A stretch of DNA of 64,000 nucleotides from Phycisphaeraceae bacterium (GCA_019636555.1 JAHBXH010000001.1:1-64000), one strand, 5' to 3'; shown: positions 7,251 through 17,842, counted from the first letter of the stretch. Notes: generated by a model not told the origin, from the sequence alone. A program made the numbers and translations.

Positions 7251-10200
7251 ATGATTTCACTTCACGTGCCGCGGATTTCGGGCTTCACAGCGCGATCGGT
7301 GCTGCTCGCAGCGCTCATCGCGTTCTTGCCGTGCCTGGGCGCGCGTGCGCAGACACTGACATGGACGGGCGCGGGCGATGGCACGACGTTCAACCTTGCG
7401 GGGAACTGGTCGCCCGCTCAACTTCCCGGCGCAGCCAACGACTGCGTGATTCCGGCTGGGGCAGGGACGATTACCGTCAGCGGCGCCAGCGTGCGATCGA
7501 TCACCACCTCCCGCAATCTCTTTATTCCCGGTTGCAGCACGATCAATCTCACCGCGGGCATGCAACTCCAATCGGGCGCGATCGTGCAGATCGACAACAC
7601 GGGCGGGTGCACCGGCCTCATCTTTAGTGGCGGGACGCAGTCCATCGCGGGAACGGGGAGCATCTTTATTTCGAGCGAGGGGAACGGTGGCATCGCGATC
7701 TCCGTGCAGAACGGGTGCAGCCTGGGGATTGAGGCGGGTGTCGCGGTGACCTACGGGGCGGGCGGAACCGGCTCTGCCGCGGCCATCCGGATCGAGAGCG
7801 GGGCCACGCTCAATAGCAGCGGCACGATCGGCGTTGAGCAGGTGGGGCGCACGTTGAACATCAACGGGCCGGGGACGTTCAGCAACGGAGGGACGCTGCA
7901 CGCTGGCGCGGGAACCCTGGCGTTGGCGGCGGGCGCGTGGTCGAGCACTGGGCAGATTGAGGTCGAAGCGGGGGCGGTTGTCACGCTCGCGGGCGCTTTT
8001 TCATCGCTGGGATCGATCGTGAATTCGGGCGGGTCGGTGATTGTGTCGGGAGCCGGGACGGGTGCGACGATATCGGCGTCGGCCGTGACTGGCGCAATCA
8101 CGTTTCAGAACGCGGTGCTCACGAACTGCGCTCTGGTTTCCGCTGACGGCACCGACTTGTCCATCGACGGAAGCTGCACGCTCAAAGGATGCACGATCGG
8201 CGCGAACGTCATCGGTGCGTGCGCGTTCATCACGATCCAGGACGGACTGACGTTTGCCAACGGCGCCATTCTCCGCACCGGCAGCACGTGCACGAACGCG
8301 AAGATCACCCTGTCCGGCGGTCCGCAACTCATCTCGGGCAACGGGAAGATTCGGCTTCAAGGCAGCGAAACAGACTCCAGCGACGTGGCGCTCGTGATTG
8401 CCCAGTCTGCGTCAGTGACGCTCGACTCCGGCATCACAATCGTCGCGCCCGCCGCACAGCCGCGAACGAAATTGCAGATGCTGGCGGACAGCGTGCTCGT
8501 GAACAACGGCGCGATCACCGCCGATGCCGTCATCTTCACGCTTGATGCCTCCGCATCGGGCGCCACCTTCATCAACAACGGCACGATCGCCTTCGGCCCG
8601 GGCGCAGTCGCCACGATCAATGCCGGCAACTGGATCAATGCCGGCTCCATCGCCTGCAACGGTTCTACTTTTACGAGCAGCGGGGCCAGCTGGGCCAACG
8701 ACGGCTCCGCCACGTTCGACAACTCCACCGCTTCGCTCTCCTCTACCAACTGGATCAACAACGCCGACATCACATCGACCGGCGGCAAGCTCGATTTCCG
8801 GGGCGCTTGGACCAATTCCGGCAATGTGACTTCCGTCAATACCACGCTCAGCTTCGGTGGCGATTTTTCCGCTCTCGGGACGGTCGCCCGCACCGGCGGC
8901 ACCGTGGAAGTGGCGCCGAGCAATTATCTCGGTAGCTCCCTGATCGCCAACGCTCAGACCGGTGACCTCACGCTCGCGGGTAGCTGGACAGGAACCACAT
9001 TTGCCGCCTCACAGCAGGCGCAGTTGATCGTTCGAGCTTTCCGCTTGACCAACTGCTCCATTGCATCCGACATGCAGGTCCTTCCCGGCGGGCATATTCG
9101 CATCAACGGCAATCTCACGCTCGCCAACAACATTGCGATCACAATGGGAGCCGTCGTCGCGTTCGGATACTCCGATGGACTGATTTGCGACAGCGGCGTT
9201 TCAACCATCACGGGCTCCGGATCGATCGTCGCCCTGAACGGGACTTCGTTGCTCAAACTTAGCAACAACTCGAGTCTCACGGTCGGCCCCGGTGTCACGC
9301 TCGCACTCGGACCAAACGCTTTCTCTCCGTTCACTTCGAATGTCACGATACCCACCGGTTGCTCCGTGACCAACAAGGGCGTCGTCGCAGTGCATCAGCT
9401 CGGCTGCACGATCCAGATCGCCGGCGCGGGTCTTTTTGAGAACGAAGGAATTCTCCACGCCGAGTCGGGCACGCTCGACATCCGCAATCAGTCGGGCTCC
9501 CTCGGCACCGCGCTCGTTGCTCCCGGGGCATCGCTCAAGGTTCAAGGCGATTACAACATCGACGAGCCTATTAACAGTCAAGGCTCGCTCTCGCTCGGCG
9601 GAACTTGGAAAAACAACTCCGTAATAACTGTCACCAATGGCGCCATGTCTCTTTCCGGGACATGGTCCAACGCCGGCACGTTCGTGCTCAATTCAAGCCC
9701 TTGGACCATTTCCGGCGTATTTCCATCCCTCGGAAATATCTCGACCGTCTCCAGCCCCCAGACTTATTCGGGAACGCTCCCAGCGGGCGCGCTCATCACC
9801 GCCGACGCGTCCACCGGCGACATCTTCCTCGATCGCGCAACTCTCACCAACGCCACGCTCCGCGCCTACGACGGAACCGCCTTTCGCATAGCCACCGGCA
9901 GTGGCCAATTCCTGAACCTGAATGGTTGCACGCTGGCGGGAACGATGCTTGCCGGAACGTGCTGCGACATCACGCTGACGAACGGATTGACGCTCTCCGA
10001 CGGCGCGGAACTCTCACTCGAGAGCGGCGCGTCCTGCGGGCCTGCCGTCCTATACGTCGCTTCCGGAGCTCAGTCGATTGCAGGCAACGGCAAGATCTCG
10101 TTCCGAAATCTCGACGTCGCCACCGGATCGATTCAGCTTCTCAGCAACGCGTCGCTCACGGTCGCCAGCGGCGTCTCCCTCATCTGCCCCACCAACAGCC

Positions 10201-11420
10201 GCCTCGGAGGTCGAATTACCCTCGCCTCCTTCTCGACCATGACTAACTTCGGAACCATCTCCATGCAGATGCCCGCCACCACACTCTCCGTCGGGGGCAG
10301 CGGCAGCTTCCTCAACTCCGGCACGATCGAGTCCATCGCCGGCTCGCTCTCGATCAACCCGACCACGCTCCAGAATTACAACGCCGCCACTTTCACCCTT
10401 TCCGGCGGCACATGGATCGCCAAAGGCGGCTCGCTCACGCTCGGCTCGCGCGTCATCCGCACCCTCGGCCCCGGCGCCGTCATGAACATCGCCAGTCCGG
10501 TCGGGGCGATCCCCACGATCAACACGCTCACAACCAACGACGGAACGCTTCGAATCGCCGCCAACACCCTGACTACCACGCCCGTCGGCGGCACGCTCAC
10601 CAACAACGGCACGATCGATCTCGCCGCGGACGGCGTCTTCGCCATCACCGGCGCACTCGTCCTCAACCCCGCCGGAACCGTCCGCACCGAGATCAAGGGC
10701 GTTAATGTCGCGCAGTTCGGCCGAATCAAGCCCACAACCGCCTCGTCCGTCGCCGGACATCTCCGCGGCACATTCATCCCGCCCTATTCCCCCTCCGCGG
10801 GCACCATCTTCACTCCCTTCATCTTCGGAAATCCAATCACGGGCGCGTTCTCCGATATCTGTTTCGATGCCAGCCCGCAAAACATGGGCATCACGCAAAA
10901 CATCTTCGTCTCTGCGCTCCGCCTCGTCGCCTCCACCGCATCCGGCACATCACCAGCCATCACGCAGCAGCCCGAAAGCACGAGCGCGAATCCCGATGCA
11001 GTATTCACCCTGCTCGCCGCTCCCGGTGACGCGGCGTATCAATGGCGGAGGGACGGCAACCCGCTTTCGGACGGCCCGACACCTTCTGGCTCCACAATCT
11101 CTGGAAGCAAAACCAAGACTCTCACCATCCACAACGCGCACCCGGCCGATGCCGGCTCGTACGACGCGCTCGTTTCCAACTCCTGCGGCAGCGCCCTCAG
11201 CGATCCGGCCACACTCAGCGTCTGCGCCGGGGATCTCAACGGCGACGGCTTTGTCGACGACGCCGACTTTGTTCTCTTCCTCGCGGGTTACAACATCCTC
11301 GACTGCGCCGACGCCGCCATGCCGGTCGGGTGCCCGGCAGACCTCAACAGCGATGCTGTCGTCGATGACGCCGACTTCCAGCTCTTCGTCCCCGCATACG
11401 ACGCGCTGATCTGCCCGTGA
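7251..11420 (+). CDS. Giant secreted repeat protein with Ig-like domain and dockerin tail
   Basis: A 1389-residue exported protein. The signal peptide covers about residues 1-34 (VLLAALIAFLPCLGARAQ). The mature start TWTGAGDGTTFNLAGNWSP is typical of planctomycete and autotransporter-like beta-helix surface proteins. Most of the body (about 40-1215) is Gly/Thr/Ser/Asn-rich with recurring short strands (NNGTI, SGSGSI, LTNCTI, GNLTL) as expected for a right-handed beta-helix. An Ig-like domain follows (about 1240-1330: QQPESTSANPDAVFTL, YQWRRDGNPL, ADAGSYDALVSNSCG). It ends in two calcium loops, DLNGDGFVDDADFVLFLAGY and DLNSDAVVDDADFQLFVPAY, and a final Cys-Pro. The function is probably surface or adhesion; no catalytic domain was seen. 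Confidence 0.85.
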   Translation: MISLHVPRISGFTARSVLLAALIAFLPCLGARAQTLTWTGAGDGTTFNLAGNWSPAQLPGAANDCVIPAGAGTITVSGASVRSITTSRNLFIPGCSTINLTAGMQLQSGAIVQIDNTGGCTGLIFSGGTQSIAGTGSIFISSEGNGGIAISVQNGCSLGIEAGVAVTYGAGGTGSAAAIRIESGATLNSSGTIGVEQVGRTLNINGPGTFSNGGTLHAGAGTLALAAGAWSSTGQIEVEAGAVVTLAGAFSSLGSIVNSGGSVIVSGAGTGATISASAVTGAITFQNAVLTNCALVSADGTDLSIDGSCTLKGCTIGANVIGACAFITIQDGLTFANGAILRTGSTCTNAKITLSGGPQLISGNGKIRLQGSETDSSDVALVIAQSASVTLDSGITIVAPAAQPRTKLQMLADSVLVNNGAITADAVIFTLDASASGATFINNGTIAFGPGAVATINAGNWINAGSIACNGSTFTSSGASWANDGSATFDNSTASLSSTNWINNADITSTGGKLDFRGAWTNSGNVTSVNTTLSFGGDFSALGTVARTGGTVEVAPSNYLGSSLIANAQTGDLTLAGSWTGTTFAASQQAQLIVRAFRLTNCSIASDMQVLPGGHIRINGNLTLANNIAITMGAVVAFGYSDGLICDSGVSTITGSGSIVALNGTSLLKLSNNSSLTVGPGVTLALGPNAFSPFTSNVTIPTGCSVTNKGVVAVHQLGCTIQIAGAGLFENEGILHAESGTLDIRNQSGSLGTALVAPGASLKVQGDYNIDEPINSQGSLSLGGTWKNNSVITVTNGAMSLSGTWSNAGTFVLNSSPWTISGVFPSLGNISTVSSPQTYSGTLPAGALITADASTGDIFLDRATLTNATLRAYDGTAFRIATGSGQFLNLNGCTLAGTMLAGTCCDITLTNGLTLSDGAELSLESGASCGPAVLYVASGAQSIAGNGKISFRNLDVATGSIQLLSNASLTVASGVSLICPTNSRLGGRITLASFSTMTNFGTISMQMPATTLSVGGSGSFLNSGTIESIAGSLSINPTTLQNYNAATFTLSGGTWIAKGGSLTLGSRVIRTLGPGAVMNIASPVGAIPTINTLTTNDGTLRIAANTLTTTPVGGTLTNNGTIDLAADGVFAITGALVLNPAGTVRTEIKGVNVAQFGRIKPTTASSVAGHLRGTFIPPYSPSAGTIFTPFIFGNPITGAFSDICFDASPQNMGITQNIFVSALRLVASTASGTSPAITQQPESTSANPDAVFTLLAAPGDAAYQWRRDGNPLSDGPTPSGSTISGSKTKTLTIHNAHPADAGSYDALVSNSCGSALSDPATLSVCAGDLNGDGFVDDADFVLFLAGYNILDCADAAMPVGCPADLNSDAVVDDADFQLFVPAYDALICP

Positions 11421-11527
11421 GGCGGCGATCGCCGGCGGCGGCTTCCGCACGGATAACCTCCCGCGCGGCCGACCATTCGCCCCGGCTCCGACTGGGGCGC
11501 TCAACGGAACACGCCAAGCAGCCGCGC

Positions 11528-12646
11528 TCAACCCGACGCCGCACTCGCCTTGACAAGCTTCGGCTCGCGTCGCACGGGCGGTCTTTTCAGGGTTTGGCGA
11601 GGAGAGGGATGTTGCGCGTGCCGCACGGGCGCGATCTTCATCGGTTTGCCGCGCTCGATCGACTGCTTCAAGGCCTCGATGACTCGCACGTCCGCCAACC
11701 CCTCCCACCCCGACGGCTCCGGCTCTTTCCCGTTCAGAACACACTCCGAGAAGTACACCATTTCCGCGGCGAACTGATCGCGCTTGGCGAAGGTGGATGT
11801 CCGGGCCTTCTCGTTGACGGTGATCGTGACCTCGATCGGCTCGACATACTCGTAGGCCTGATCGAGAAAAACTCTGCCCTTGGTACCGAGCAACTCGAAC
11901 CAGCTCGTCGTCGCAAGGCCGAAGCTGCACGTGAATTGTGCAACCCGATCGCCCGGAAACCTGAGCAGCGCGCTGACTGTCTCTTTCACCTCGCGGAACC
12001 GCGGATCGCCCGAACTTGCCTCCCACGCCTGCACCTCGATCGGATCGTCCTGAAAAAGTGAGCGTGCCGCGTTAATGCAGTAGATGCCGATGTCAAGCAG
12101 CGGACCGCCGGCAACATCATCCTGGAGGCGAATGTTCGAAGGATCGCGGACCTGGTAACTGAACGACGAAGTGAACAGGCGCGGCTCGCCGATTTCCCCT
12201 GATTTCGCGACCTCCAAGGCTTTCAGGTTGGCGGGCTCGAAGTGCAATCGGTACGCCGTCATCAGCTTTACGCCGCTACGCGCGCACGCCTCGATCATCG
12301 CGCGGCACTCGCGCTCCGTCGCGCCGAGCGGCTTTTCGCACAGCACGTGCGCCCCCGCCTTCGCCGCCCGCTGCACGATCGAGAGGTGTTCCGTATTCGG
12401 CGTCGCGACGTACACGGCATCGATCTCTTCCTGCTCGATGCACTTCTCGAGTTCGCCGTAGTCGTAGAGGCCGCCGACTCGATACCGCTTGCCGAGCACC
12501 TTGAGCTTCTTCGCGTCACCCGAGACGAGTGCCGCGAGTGCGGAGTTCCCGGCATGCGAGAACGCGGGCAACATCGCGGCCTGGGCGATGTGCCCGAGAC
12601 CGATGACCGCGTACCGAACTTTGCTTGATTTTTGCCTGGTTGTCAT
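11528..12646 (-). CDS. Gfo/Idh/MocA-family NAD(P)-dependent oxidoreductase
   Basis: A 372-residue cytoplasmic enzyme. The N-terminal Rossmann fold has YAVIGLGHIAQAAMLPAF (residues 10-27), followed by DAVYVATPNTEH and HVLCEKPLGAT, which carries the EKP lysine of the family. The C-terminal part (GGPLLDIGIYCINAARSLF; FELLGTKGRV) is the GFO/IDH alpha/beta domain, closest in style to glucose-fructose oxidoreductases. The ATG at 12646 is used because the Rossmann motif follows it directly; the longer open frame upstream is low-complexity. The sugar substrate cannot be read from sequence. The C-terminus is Arg/Lys-rich for about 30 residues. Confidence 0.85.
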   Translation of the reverse strand: MTTRQKSSKVRYAVIGLGHIAQAAMLPAFSHAGNSALAALVSGDAKKLKVLGKRYRVGGLYDYGELEKCIEQEEIDAVYVATPNTEHLSIVQRAAKAGAHVLCEKPLGATERECRAMIEACARSGVKLMTAYRLHFEPANLKALEVAKSGEIGEPRLFTSSFSYQVRDPSNIRLQDDVAGGPLLDIGIYCINAARSLFQDDPIEVQAWEASSGDPRFREVKETVSALLRFPGDRVAQFTCSFGLATTSWFELLGTKGRVFLDQAYEYVEPIEVTITVNEKARTSTFAKRDQFAAEMVYFSECVLNGKEPEPSGWEGLADVRVIEALKQSIERGKPMKIAPVRHAQHPSPRQTLKRPPVRREPKLVKASAASG

Positions 12647-12946
12647 TGGCGACCTTTTCGACCTTCGCGAGAAGCACCTGCACGCCAGACCGCTGCCGGA
12701 ATTCTGAAAGCCGATGCCTGAGACTGACAGGAAGTCTTTATCCGCGCGTGATTCGGGACTAAAAGCGCCCACATGCGCGAGCAAGAAGCGCGAGGCCGCG
12801 CGTTTGCTCCATACACCGACAGCCGGCGAGTGCGGACTTCGAATCCCGCTCGCCGGCCCCGAAGCACAAGAACAGCGAACGCCGCGACGTGTGCCGACCG
12901 GGATCGGCAACGATCGAGGCGTCCGCCGCACACATGTGAGACGCGA
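12647..12946. other. Intergenic, nothing recognised
   Basis: A 300-base gap between the Gfo/Idh/MocA gene and the DUF4142 gene, both on the minus strand. No terminator hairpin, repeat or small gene was recognised. Confidence 0.5.
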
Positions 12947-14293
12947 TTAGCGCGCACTCGCGGTTTCGGTGTAGCCCGGCAGTTCCTTGGCCAGGCGCTC
13001 GTGCATCTTAAGCGTGGGGAGCAACTCAGTCAGGAGCTGCTTCGTCGGCTCGCTTCGCACCTGCTTCTGGGCCTTCTCGACTTCGGCGATGAGTTTGGCG
13101 TGACCCTTGGCCATTTTCTCGGCGAAGACGCGATCGAACTCGGCTCCGTTCAGGCTGCGGAGTTCTTCGATCGGGCTCTGCCGCTTTTGCATGTCCGAAT
13201 CGTCCGCATTTTTCTCGGCGTCGCGACCGGAATTCGCGGCGGAGTTGTCAGCGGCTTTCGAGGCCGACTTGTCGCCGGACTTCTCGCTGCGCAGAAGACG
13301 CTGGGTCTCGGCGTCGCTCATAAGCGTGATGTTTTCCTGTGACGCGACCGAGCGCACCTTGCTGTCGGCGCTCGTGTGATCGCGGACGAGCATCTCGCCG
13401 TATTCGCGCACCGCGGCATCGGAGCCCCGAAGGTTCGCGAGCCGCCCGATCTCGATCTCTTCCTGATTCTTCACGTGGAGGATCGAGAGGATGCGTGCAT
13501 CGGGGTTCGTGTTGGCCGCATAATTCTGTTGCGACTGGCCGGCGGCGGCCATGCGGTCGTCGTTTCGTCGCATGTTCGCTTCGTCGCTCCGCGTCGGATT
13601 CGTCGCGCCGATCTGGGCGTTGCTGTTGCTCGGATTTGTGGATGGATCAGCGATGGCCTGTGCCGCGGCAACGCGCGATGAATCCTGCGCGGAGGCGTTG
13701 CGATCGTTGCGAGCGATCTGGTTGTTGTTCCAGGACTGACTCGAGCCGGATTGATTTGGCTGATTGGATTGGTTGTTCCACGACTGGTTGGCCTGATACC
13801 GGCCGGGCTGGTTGTTCTGATTCCAATTGCCCTGATTGGCCTGATACTGCCCGCTATTTTGGTCCGACCAGTTCGGATCGTTCTGATTGATCACGCGCGG
13901 CGGCAATTGCTGAACGGTTCCCTTCGCCAAATTCTGATTGTTCAGCGTTCCGTCGGCGGGGTTTTCATTCCGCGAGACGCCCGTGTTGTACCGGCTCGAG
14001 CTGTTGTCCTGGCGATTGTCGTTGTCGAAGCGTGTTACGTTGCCGGAGTTGTCGGTTGTCGAGTAGTAATTGTGTTGCTGATTGTCGCCCCGGGCGAGAC
14101 GATTCTCGGCGTTGTAGTAGCCCGGGCCGCCCGAGACGCCGTCACCGTACGGGTCGGACGTGCCGGATCGGTTCATTTCTTGGTTGTCGCGGGTCGCGTA
14201 GCTCTGCGAATTCCACGAGCTGCAGGCGGCGAGGAGTGCGGCGGGCGTCAGGGCTGCCGCGACGGTGATGTTTCGACGCAAGTGAGTGTTCAT
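12947..14293 (-). CDS. DUF4142 lipoprotein with Asn/Gln-rich segment
   Basis: A 448-residue predicted lipoprotein. The start MNTHLRRNITVAAALTPA is followed by the lipobox LLAAC. The ATG at 14293 is preceded by AAGGAAA. Residues about 30-290 are low-complexity and rich in Asn, Gln, Ser and Tyr (NQNNQPGRYQANQSWNNQ), like prion-type disordered regions. The C-terminal half is a DUF4142-type helical, ferritin-like domain (LHVKNQEEIEIGRLANLRG; GEMLVRDHTSADSKV; SLNGAEFDRVFAEKMAKGH). DUF4142 proteins are periplasmic and often stress-linked, but their biochemical role is unknown. It lies just downstream of the end-joining genes on the same strand. Confidence 0.8.
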   Translation of the reverse strand: MNTHLRRNITVAAALTPAALLAACSSWNSQSYATRDNQEMNRSGTSDPYGDGVSGGPGYYNAENRLARGDNQQHNYYSTTDNSGNVTRFDNDNRQDNSSSRYNTGVSRNENPADGTLNNQNLAKGTVQQLPPRVINQNDPNWSDQNSGQYQANQGNWNQNNQPGRYQANQSWNNQSNQPNQSGSSQSWNNNQIARNDRNASAQDSSRVAAAQAIADPSTNPSNSNAQIGATNPTRSDEANMRRNDDRMAAAGQSQQNYAANTNPDARILSILHVKNQEEIEIGRLANLRGSDAAVREYGEMLVRDHTSADSKVRSVASQENITLMSDAETQRLLRSEKSGDKSASKAADNSAANSGRDAEKNADDSDMQKRQSPIEELRSLNGAEFDRVFAEKMAKGHAKLIAEVEKAQKQVRSEPTKQLLTELLPTLKMHERLAKELPGYTETASAR

Positions 14294-14422
14294 GGCGATT
14301 TCCTTTTCTCCCGGAAGAGTTCGAAACTTCCTAATCACACCTTCCCGTTGAGCCATGAGAGGATCGTGAAACAACCGCAAAAGAACACTCTCATGCAGAG
14401 ACGGCGCGAATGCTCGGCTGGC

Positions 14423-16963
14423 TTAGGGCAGTTGCTGCGTGAGATCGAAGTAACCGCGCCAGGGATTTTGGGTCTCTAATCCTTCGAGCAAGGTGAACTC
14501 GGCGGCGCTTTCGAGCGAAGCGAGTTTGGTCCACGAGATCGGCATGGAGATCGGCGCGCCTTTACGCGCGCGGGCGGAATAGGGGGCGACGGAGGTTGCG
14601 CCGCGGCCGTTGCGGAGATAATCGACAAAAATCTTGCCGCGGCGGCGCGACTTGGTCATGATCGCGACATATTCGTGCGGTCTGTCAGAAGCGAGCGCTC
14701 GCGCGATGCGGCCCGCGTAGTCCTTGGCCTCGTCCCACGTGGCGCTCGCATCGAGCGGCGCCTGTATGTGCAGACCCTTGCCCCCGGAAGTCTTCACGAA
14801 TGATTCGAGGCCATCGCGCTTGAGCAGCGTGCGGATCTCGCGTGCCGCGGCTTTGATGCGGCCGAAGGCGACGTTTTCGCCCGGATCGAGATCGAAGATC
14901 AGGACGTCGGGATGTTCGAGGTCTTCGGCGCTCGAGCCCCAAGGGTGGATCTCGATGACTCCCATCTGCGCGAGCGTGACAAGGCCGGCGACGGAATCGA
15001 CCGCGAGGTAATCTGCCGAGCCGCTCTTTTTGCGCACGCGGATTGACTTGACGGGGGGGCCGAATGTGTCGCCGATGTGCTTCTGAAAAAAGCACTGGTC
15101 CCCGGTGCCCCGTACGCAGCGGACGACGCTGAGCGGTCGGTCGGCGATGAACGGGAGCATGCGATCCGCGACCTTTTCGTAGTAGCGCGCGAGGTCGAGC
15201 TTGGTCACGCCGCAATCGGGGTAGATGACGCGATCGGGGTGCGTGATCGTGATGCCGGCGACGACCGAGTCGCCCTTGGCTGCGCGGGAGCGCCGCGCTT
15301 TGGCGCTGCGCCGCGCAGAAATTCTCGGCGATCGACGTGCTTTCGAAGCAACCTTGCTCTTTGTCATGCCCACCGCCTCCGCCAGATCCTTCGCGGGCGC
15401 CTCGATGCGAACCTTGCCGGCCGGCTTGTCTTCGCGCAATCCTTCGAAAGAAGGGTGTCGCAGTCTTCCATCTTGGGTCCATTCGGTGAAAGCGACCTCT
15501 CCCACCAGTTCGGGCTTGACCCATGTCGCGCCGCGGGCGTCGGCGCGAGGAACACTGCCGTTGAGCGCCGCATGATCGGTGCGCAGCGATTGGAGACGCG
15601 CGCCGAGGTCTCGCAGCGTGGAGTCGGAGAAACCGGTGCCCACTTTTCCGGTGTAGACGAGCTTGCCCTGTTGATCGTGCGCACCGAGCAGCAACGAGCC
15701 GAAATGCTTGCGCGCGCCGCCGGGCGCTGTGTAGCCGACGATCACAAACTCCTGGCGCCTCCCGCATTTGATCTTGAGCCAAGATCGCGAGCGGCCGCTC
15801 GTGTACGGTGCATCGGCCTGTTTGGAGACCACTCCTTCGAGACCGAGTCGGCACGCCTGCTGCTGGACCGTTTCGCCCGATCCGGTGACGTGATCGCTGT
15901 AACGCAGGACTCTTCCGGCTTTTGACCTCGCGAGGAGCTTTTTCAACACCGCTTTGCGCTCGTTGAGCGGACATGATCGCAGATCGTCGCCGTCAAGAAA
16001 GAGGAGATCAAAGAGGAAGAACGCAAGATTGGCGAACTTGCGCTCTTTGATCGCCTGCTGGAGGGATTGGAAGTGCGTCTTGCCCGCCTCATCGACAATC
16101 ACGGCTTCGCCGTCGAGCACGGCGGTCGAGCAGGGAAGAAGCTCGATTGCATGCGCGATCGGTCGGAACTTGGAAGTCCAGTCTTTGCCGGCGCGGGTGA
16201 TGAGGCGCACCGCGCCGCGGCGGAGCTGCGCGATGAGGCGGTAGCCATCAAACTTGATCTCGTGCAACCAATTCTCGCCGGTCGGAACATGTTCGGAAAG
16301 CGTGCAGAGTTGAGGTGAAATGCCGCGGGGCAGCTCCGCGTCGTCATCATCGCCTTCGCTCCTGCGCTTTCTCTTCTGGCCGCCCGCGCGGGCGATCTCA
16401 TCGAGGTTGCGTTTGGATTTGATACTCGTGCGCGCCCGCGAGACGAGTTCCTTCTTCCCGTGCGAGGCGTGCCGATCGTCTTTCTTGATGAGCAGCCAGT
16501 TGTGCTTCTTTTCTCCGGCGGCTCTGCCGCCCATTCGCGCGAGCGTCCACTCGCCTTTGAGACGCTTTCCGTGGAGCGCGAAAGTCAATTTGCCTTTTCG
16601 GAGTGCGGCGGCGGGATCGGGATCGATCGGCTCCCAGGTGCCGCGGTCCCAGAGCATGACCGTTCCGCCGCCGTATTCGCCGTAGGGGATGACACCCTCG
16701 AATTCGCCATATTCGATCGGATGATCTTCGACCTCGACGGCGAGGCGTTTCTCGGCCGGATCGAGCGACGGCCCCTTGGGGACGGCCCATGATTTCAGAA
16801 CGCCGCCGAGTTCGAGACGAAAGTCGTAGTGCAGGCGGGATGCATCGTGCTTCTGCACGACGAAGCCGAGCACGGACTTTTTCTTTACGGTTGAGCGCGG
16901 TTTGCCGCGCGGCTCGGAGGTCTTCGTGAAGTTGCGTTTGCGAACGTACTGCTTCAGCGACAT
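14423..16963 (-). CDS. ligD: ATP-dependent DNA ligase D (three-domain)
   Basis: An 846-residue enzyme of bacterial non-homologous end joining, in the order phosphoesterase-ligase-polymerase. The 3'-phosphoesterase (about 10-190) keeps its metal and phosphate residues in QKHDASRLHYDFRLE (H39, H45, D47, R49) and DHPIEYGEF (H81, Y85). The ligase (about 215-530) has motif I EIKFDGYR with nucleotidyl lysine K237 and later motif GLEGVVSK. The polymerase/primase domain (about 570-846) has PLSVVRCVRG, the metal-binding FDLDPG and TSGGKGLH. All three active sites look intact. It starts 18 bases after ku, so the two form one transcription unit. Confidence 0.96.
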   Translation of the reverse strand: MSLKQYVRKRNFTKTSEPRGKPRSTVKKKSVLGFVVQKHDASRLHYDFRLELGGVLKSWAVPKGPSLDPAEKRLAVEVEDHPIEYGEFEGVIPYGEYGGGTVMLWDRGTWEPIDPDPAAALRKGKLTFALHGKRLKGEWTLARMGGRAAGEKKHNWLLIKKDDRHASHGKKELVSRARTSIKSKRNLDEIARAGGQKRKRRSEGDDDDAELPRGISPQLCTLSEHVPTGENWLHEIKFDGYRLIAQLRRGAVRLITRAGKDWTSKFRPIAHAIELLPCSTAVLDGEAVIVDEAGKTHFQSLQQAIKERKFANLAFFLFDLLFLDGDDLRSCPLNERKAVLKKLLARSKAGRVLRYSDHVTGSGETVQQQACRLGLEGVVSKQADAPYTSGRSRSWLKIKCGRRQEFVIVGYTAPGGARKHFGSLLLGAHDQQGKLVYTGKVGTGFSDSTLRDLGARLQSLRTDHAALNGSVPRADARGATWVKPELVGEVAFTEWTQDGRLRHPSFEGLREDKPAGKVRIEAPAKDLAEAVGMTKSKVASKARRSPRISARRSAKARRSRAAKGDSVVAGITITHPDRVIYPDCGVTKLDLARYYEKVADRMLPFIADRPLSVVRCVRGTGDQCFFQKHIGDTFGPPVKSIRVRKKSGSADYLAVDSVAGLVTLAQMGVIEIHPWGSSAEDLEHPDVLIFDLDPGENVAFGRIKAAAREIRTLLKRDGLESFVKTSGGKGLHIQAPLDASATWDEAKDYAGRIARALASDRPHEYVAIMTKSRRRGKIFVDYLRNGRGATSVAPYSARARKGAPISMPISWTKLASLESAAEFTLLEGLETQNPWRGYFDLTQQLP

Positions 16964-16981
16964 GATCGCCTCCGCCGGGCG

Positions 16982-17842
16982 CTAACCGGCCTTGCGCCGC
17001 ACCGGCTTTTTCGCCGTCCGTGGCGACGCTTTGCGGCCCTGCTTTGTGCCGCTCTTTTCCAGACTCTTCTTGAGCACTTCCATGAAATTGATGGGTCCGG
17101 TCGCGGGCTCTTCCTCTTTCTCGGGCGCGGCGGGCGACTTCTTCGTGCTGCCCGACGCGATCTTCTTCTCGATCCACTTCATGAGTTGCTCGCGGTAGGT
17201 GTCGTGGTACTCGGAAGGCTTCCAGTCGGCGGCCATCGCATCGATGAGCGTGCGGGCGATCTTGAGTTCCTGCGTGCTGACACCGTGAGACTTGGCAGAA
17301 CCGGCCGGCACATTCAGTTCTTTGGTCGAACGGATTTCCTGGGGATAGCGCAGCAGATCGAGCATCAGGACATCGCCTCGCGGCGAGAGCGCGGCGATGT
17401 ATTGGCGGGTGCGGATGACGACCCTGGCGATCCCGACTTTGCCGGATTCCTTCATCGCCTCGCGCAGGAGGACATACCCCTTTTCACCACCCTTGCCGGC
17501 TTCGAGGTAGTAGGGCGTGTCGAAGTAAATCGGATCGATGTCGCCCGACTTCACGAACGACTGGATCTCCACGGATTTGGTGGCTTCTGGCGCGGCGCGC
17601 TTGAGTTCCTCATCGCTGAGGACGACGTAGTTGCCGTCCGAGTACTCGAAGCCTCGAACGACCGAATCCCACGGAACTTCTTCGCCGGTCTCTTCGTTGA
17701 CACGTTCGTAGCGGACGCGCGCGTGGTCGCGGCTGTCGATGAGATGGAACTGCAGGTCGGCGCGTTGCTCGGCGGGGAAGAGATTGACCGGGACGTTCAC
17801 CAATCCGAAGGTGATGTGGCCTTTCCAGACGGCCCGCGCCAT
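16982..17842 (-). CDS. ku: Ku DNA end-binding protein
   Basis: A 286-residue bacterial Ku homodimer subunit that binds DNA double-strand ends and recruits LigD. The N-terminus MARAVWKGHITFGLVNVPV and the core HARVRYERVNEETGEEV, FDTPYYLEAGKGGEKGYVLL and YPQEIRS are typical. The C-terminal tail after residue 235 is Lys/Ala/Pro-rich, as in Ku proteins with DNA-contacting extensions. The ATG at 17842 has AAGGAG upstream. It is first in a ku-ligD operon. Confidence 0.96.
   Translation of the reverse strand: MARAVWKGHITFGLVNVPVNLFPAEQRADLQFHLIDSRDHARVRYERVNEETGEEVPWDSVVRGFEYSDGNYVVLSDEELKRAAPEATKSVEIQSFVKSGDIDPIYFDTPYYLEAGKGGEKGYVLLREAMKESGKVGIARVVIRTRQYIAALSPRGDVLMLDLLRYPQEIRSTKELNVPAGSAKSHGVSTQELKIARTLIDAMAADWKPSEYHDTYREQLMKWIEKKIASGSTKKSPAAPEKEEEPATGPINFMEVLKKSLEKSGTKQGRKASPRTAKKPVRRKAG

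Noticed and set aside
14423..17842. Ku-LigD considered as part of a phage or mobile element
   Set aside because: No integrase, att site or phage genes nearby; chromosomal end-joining operons of this form are common.
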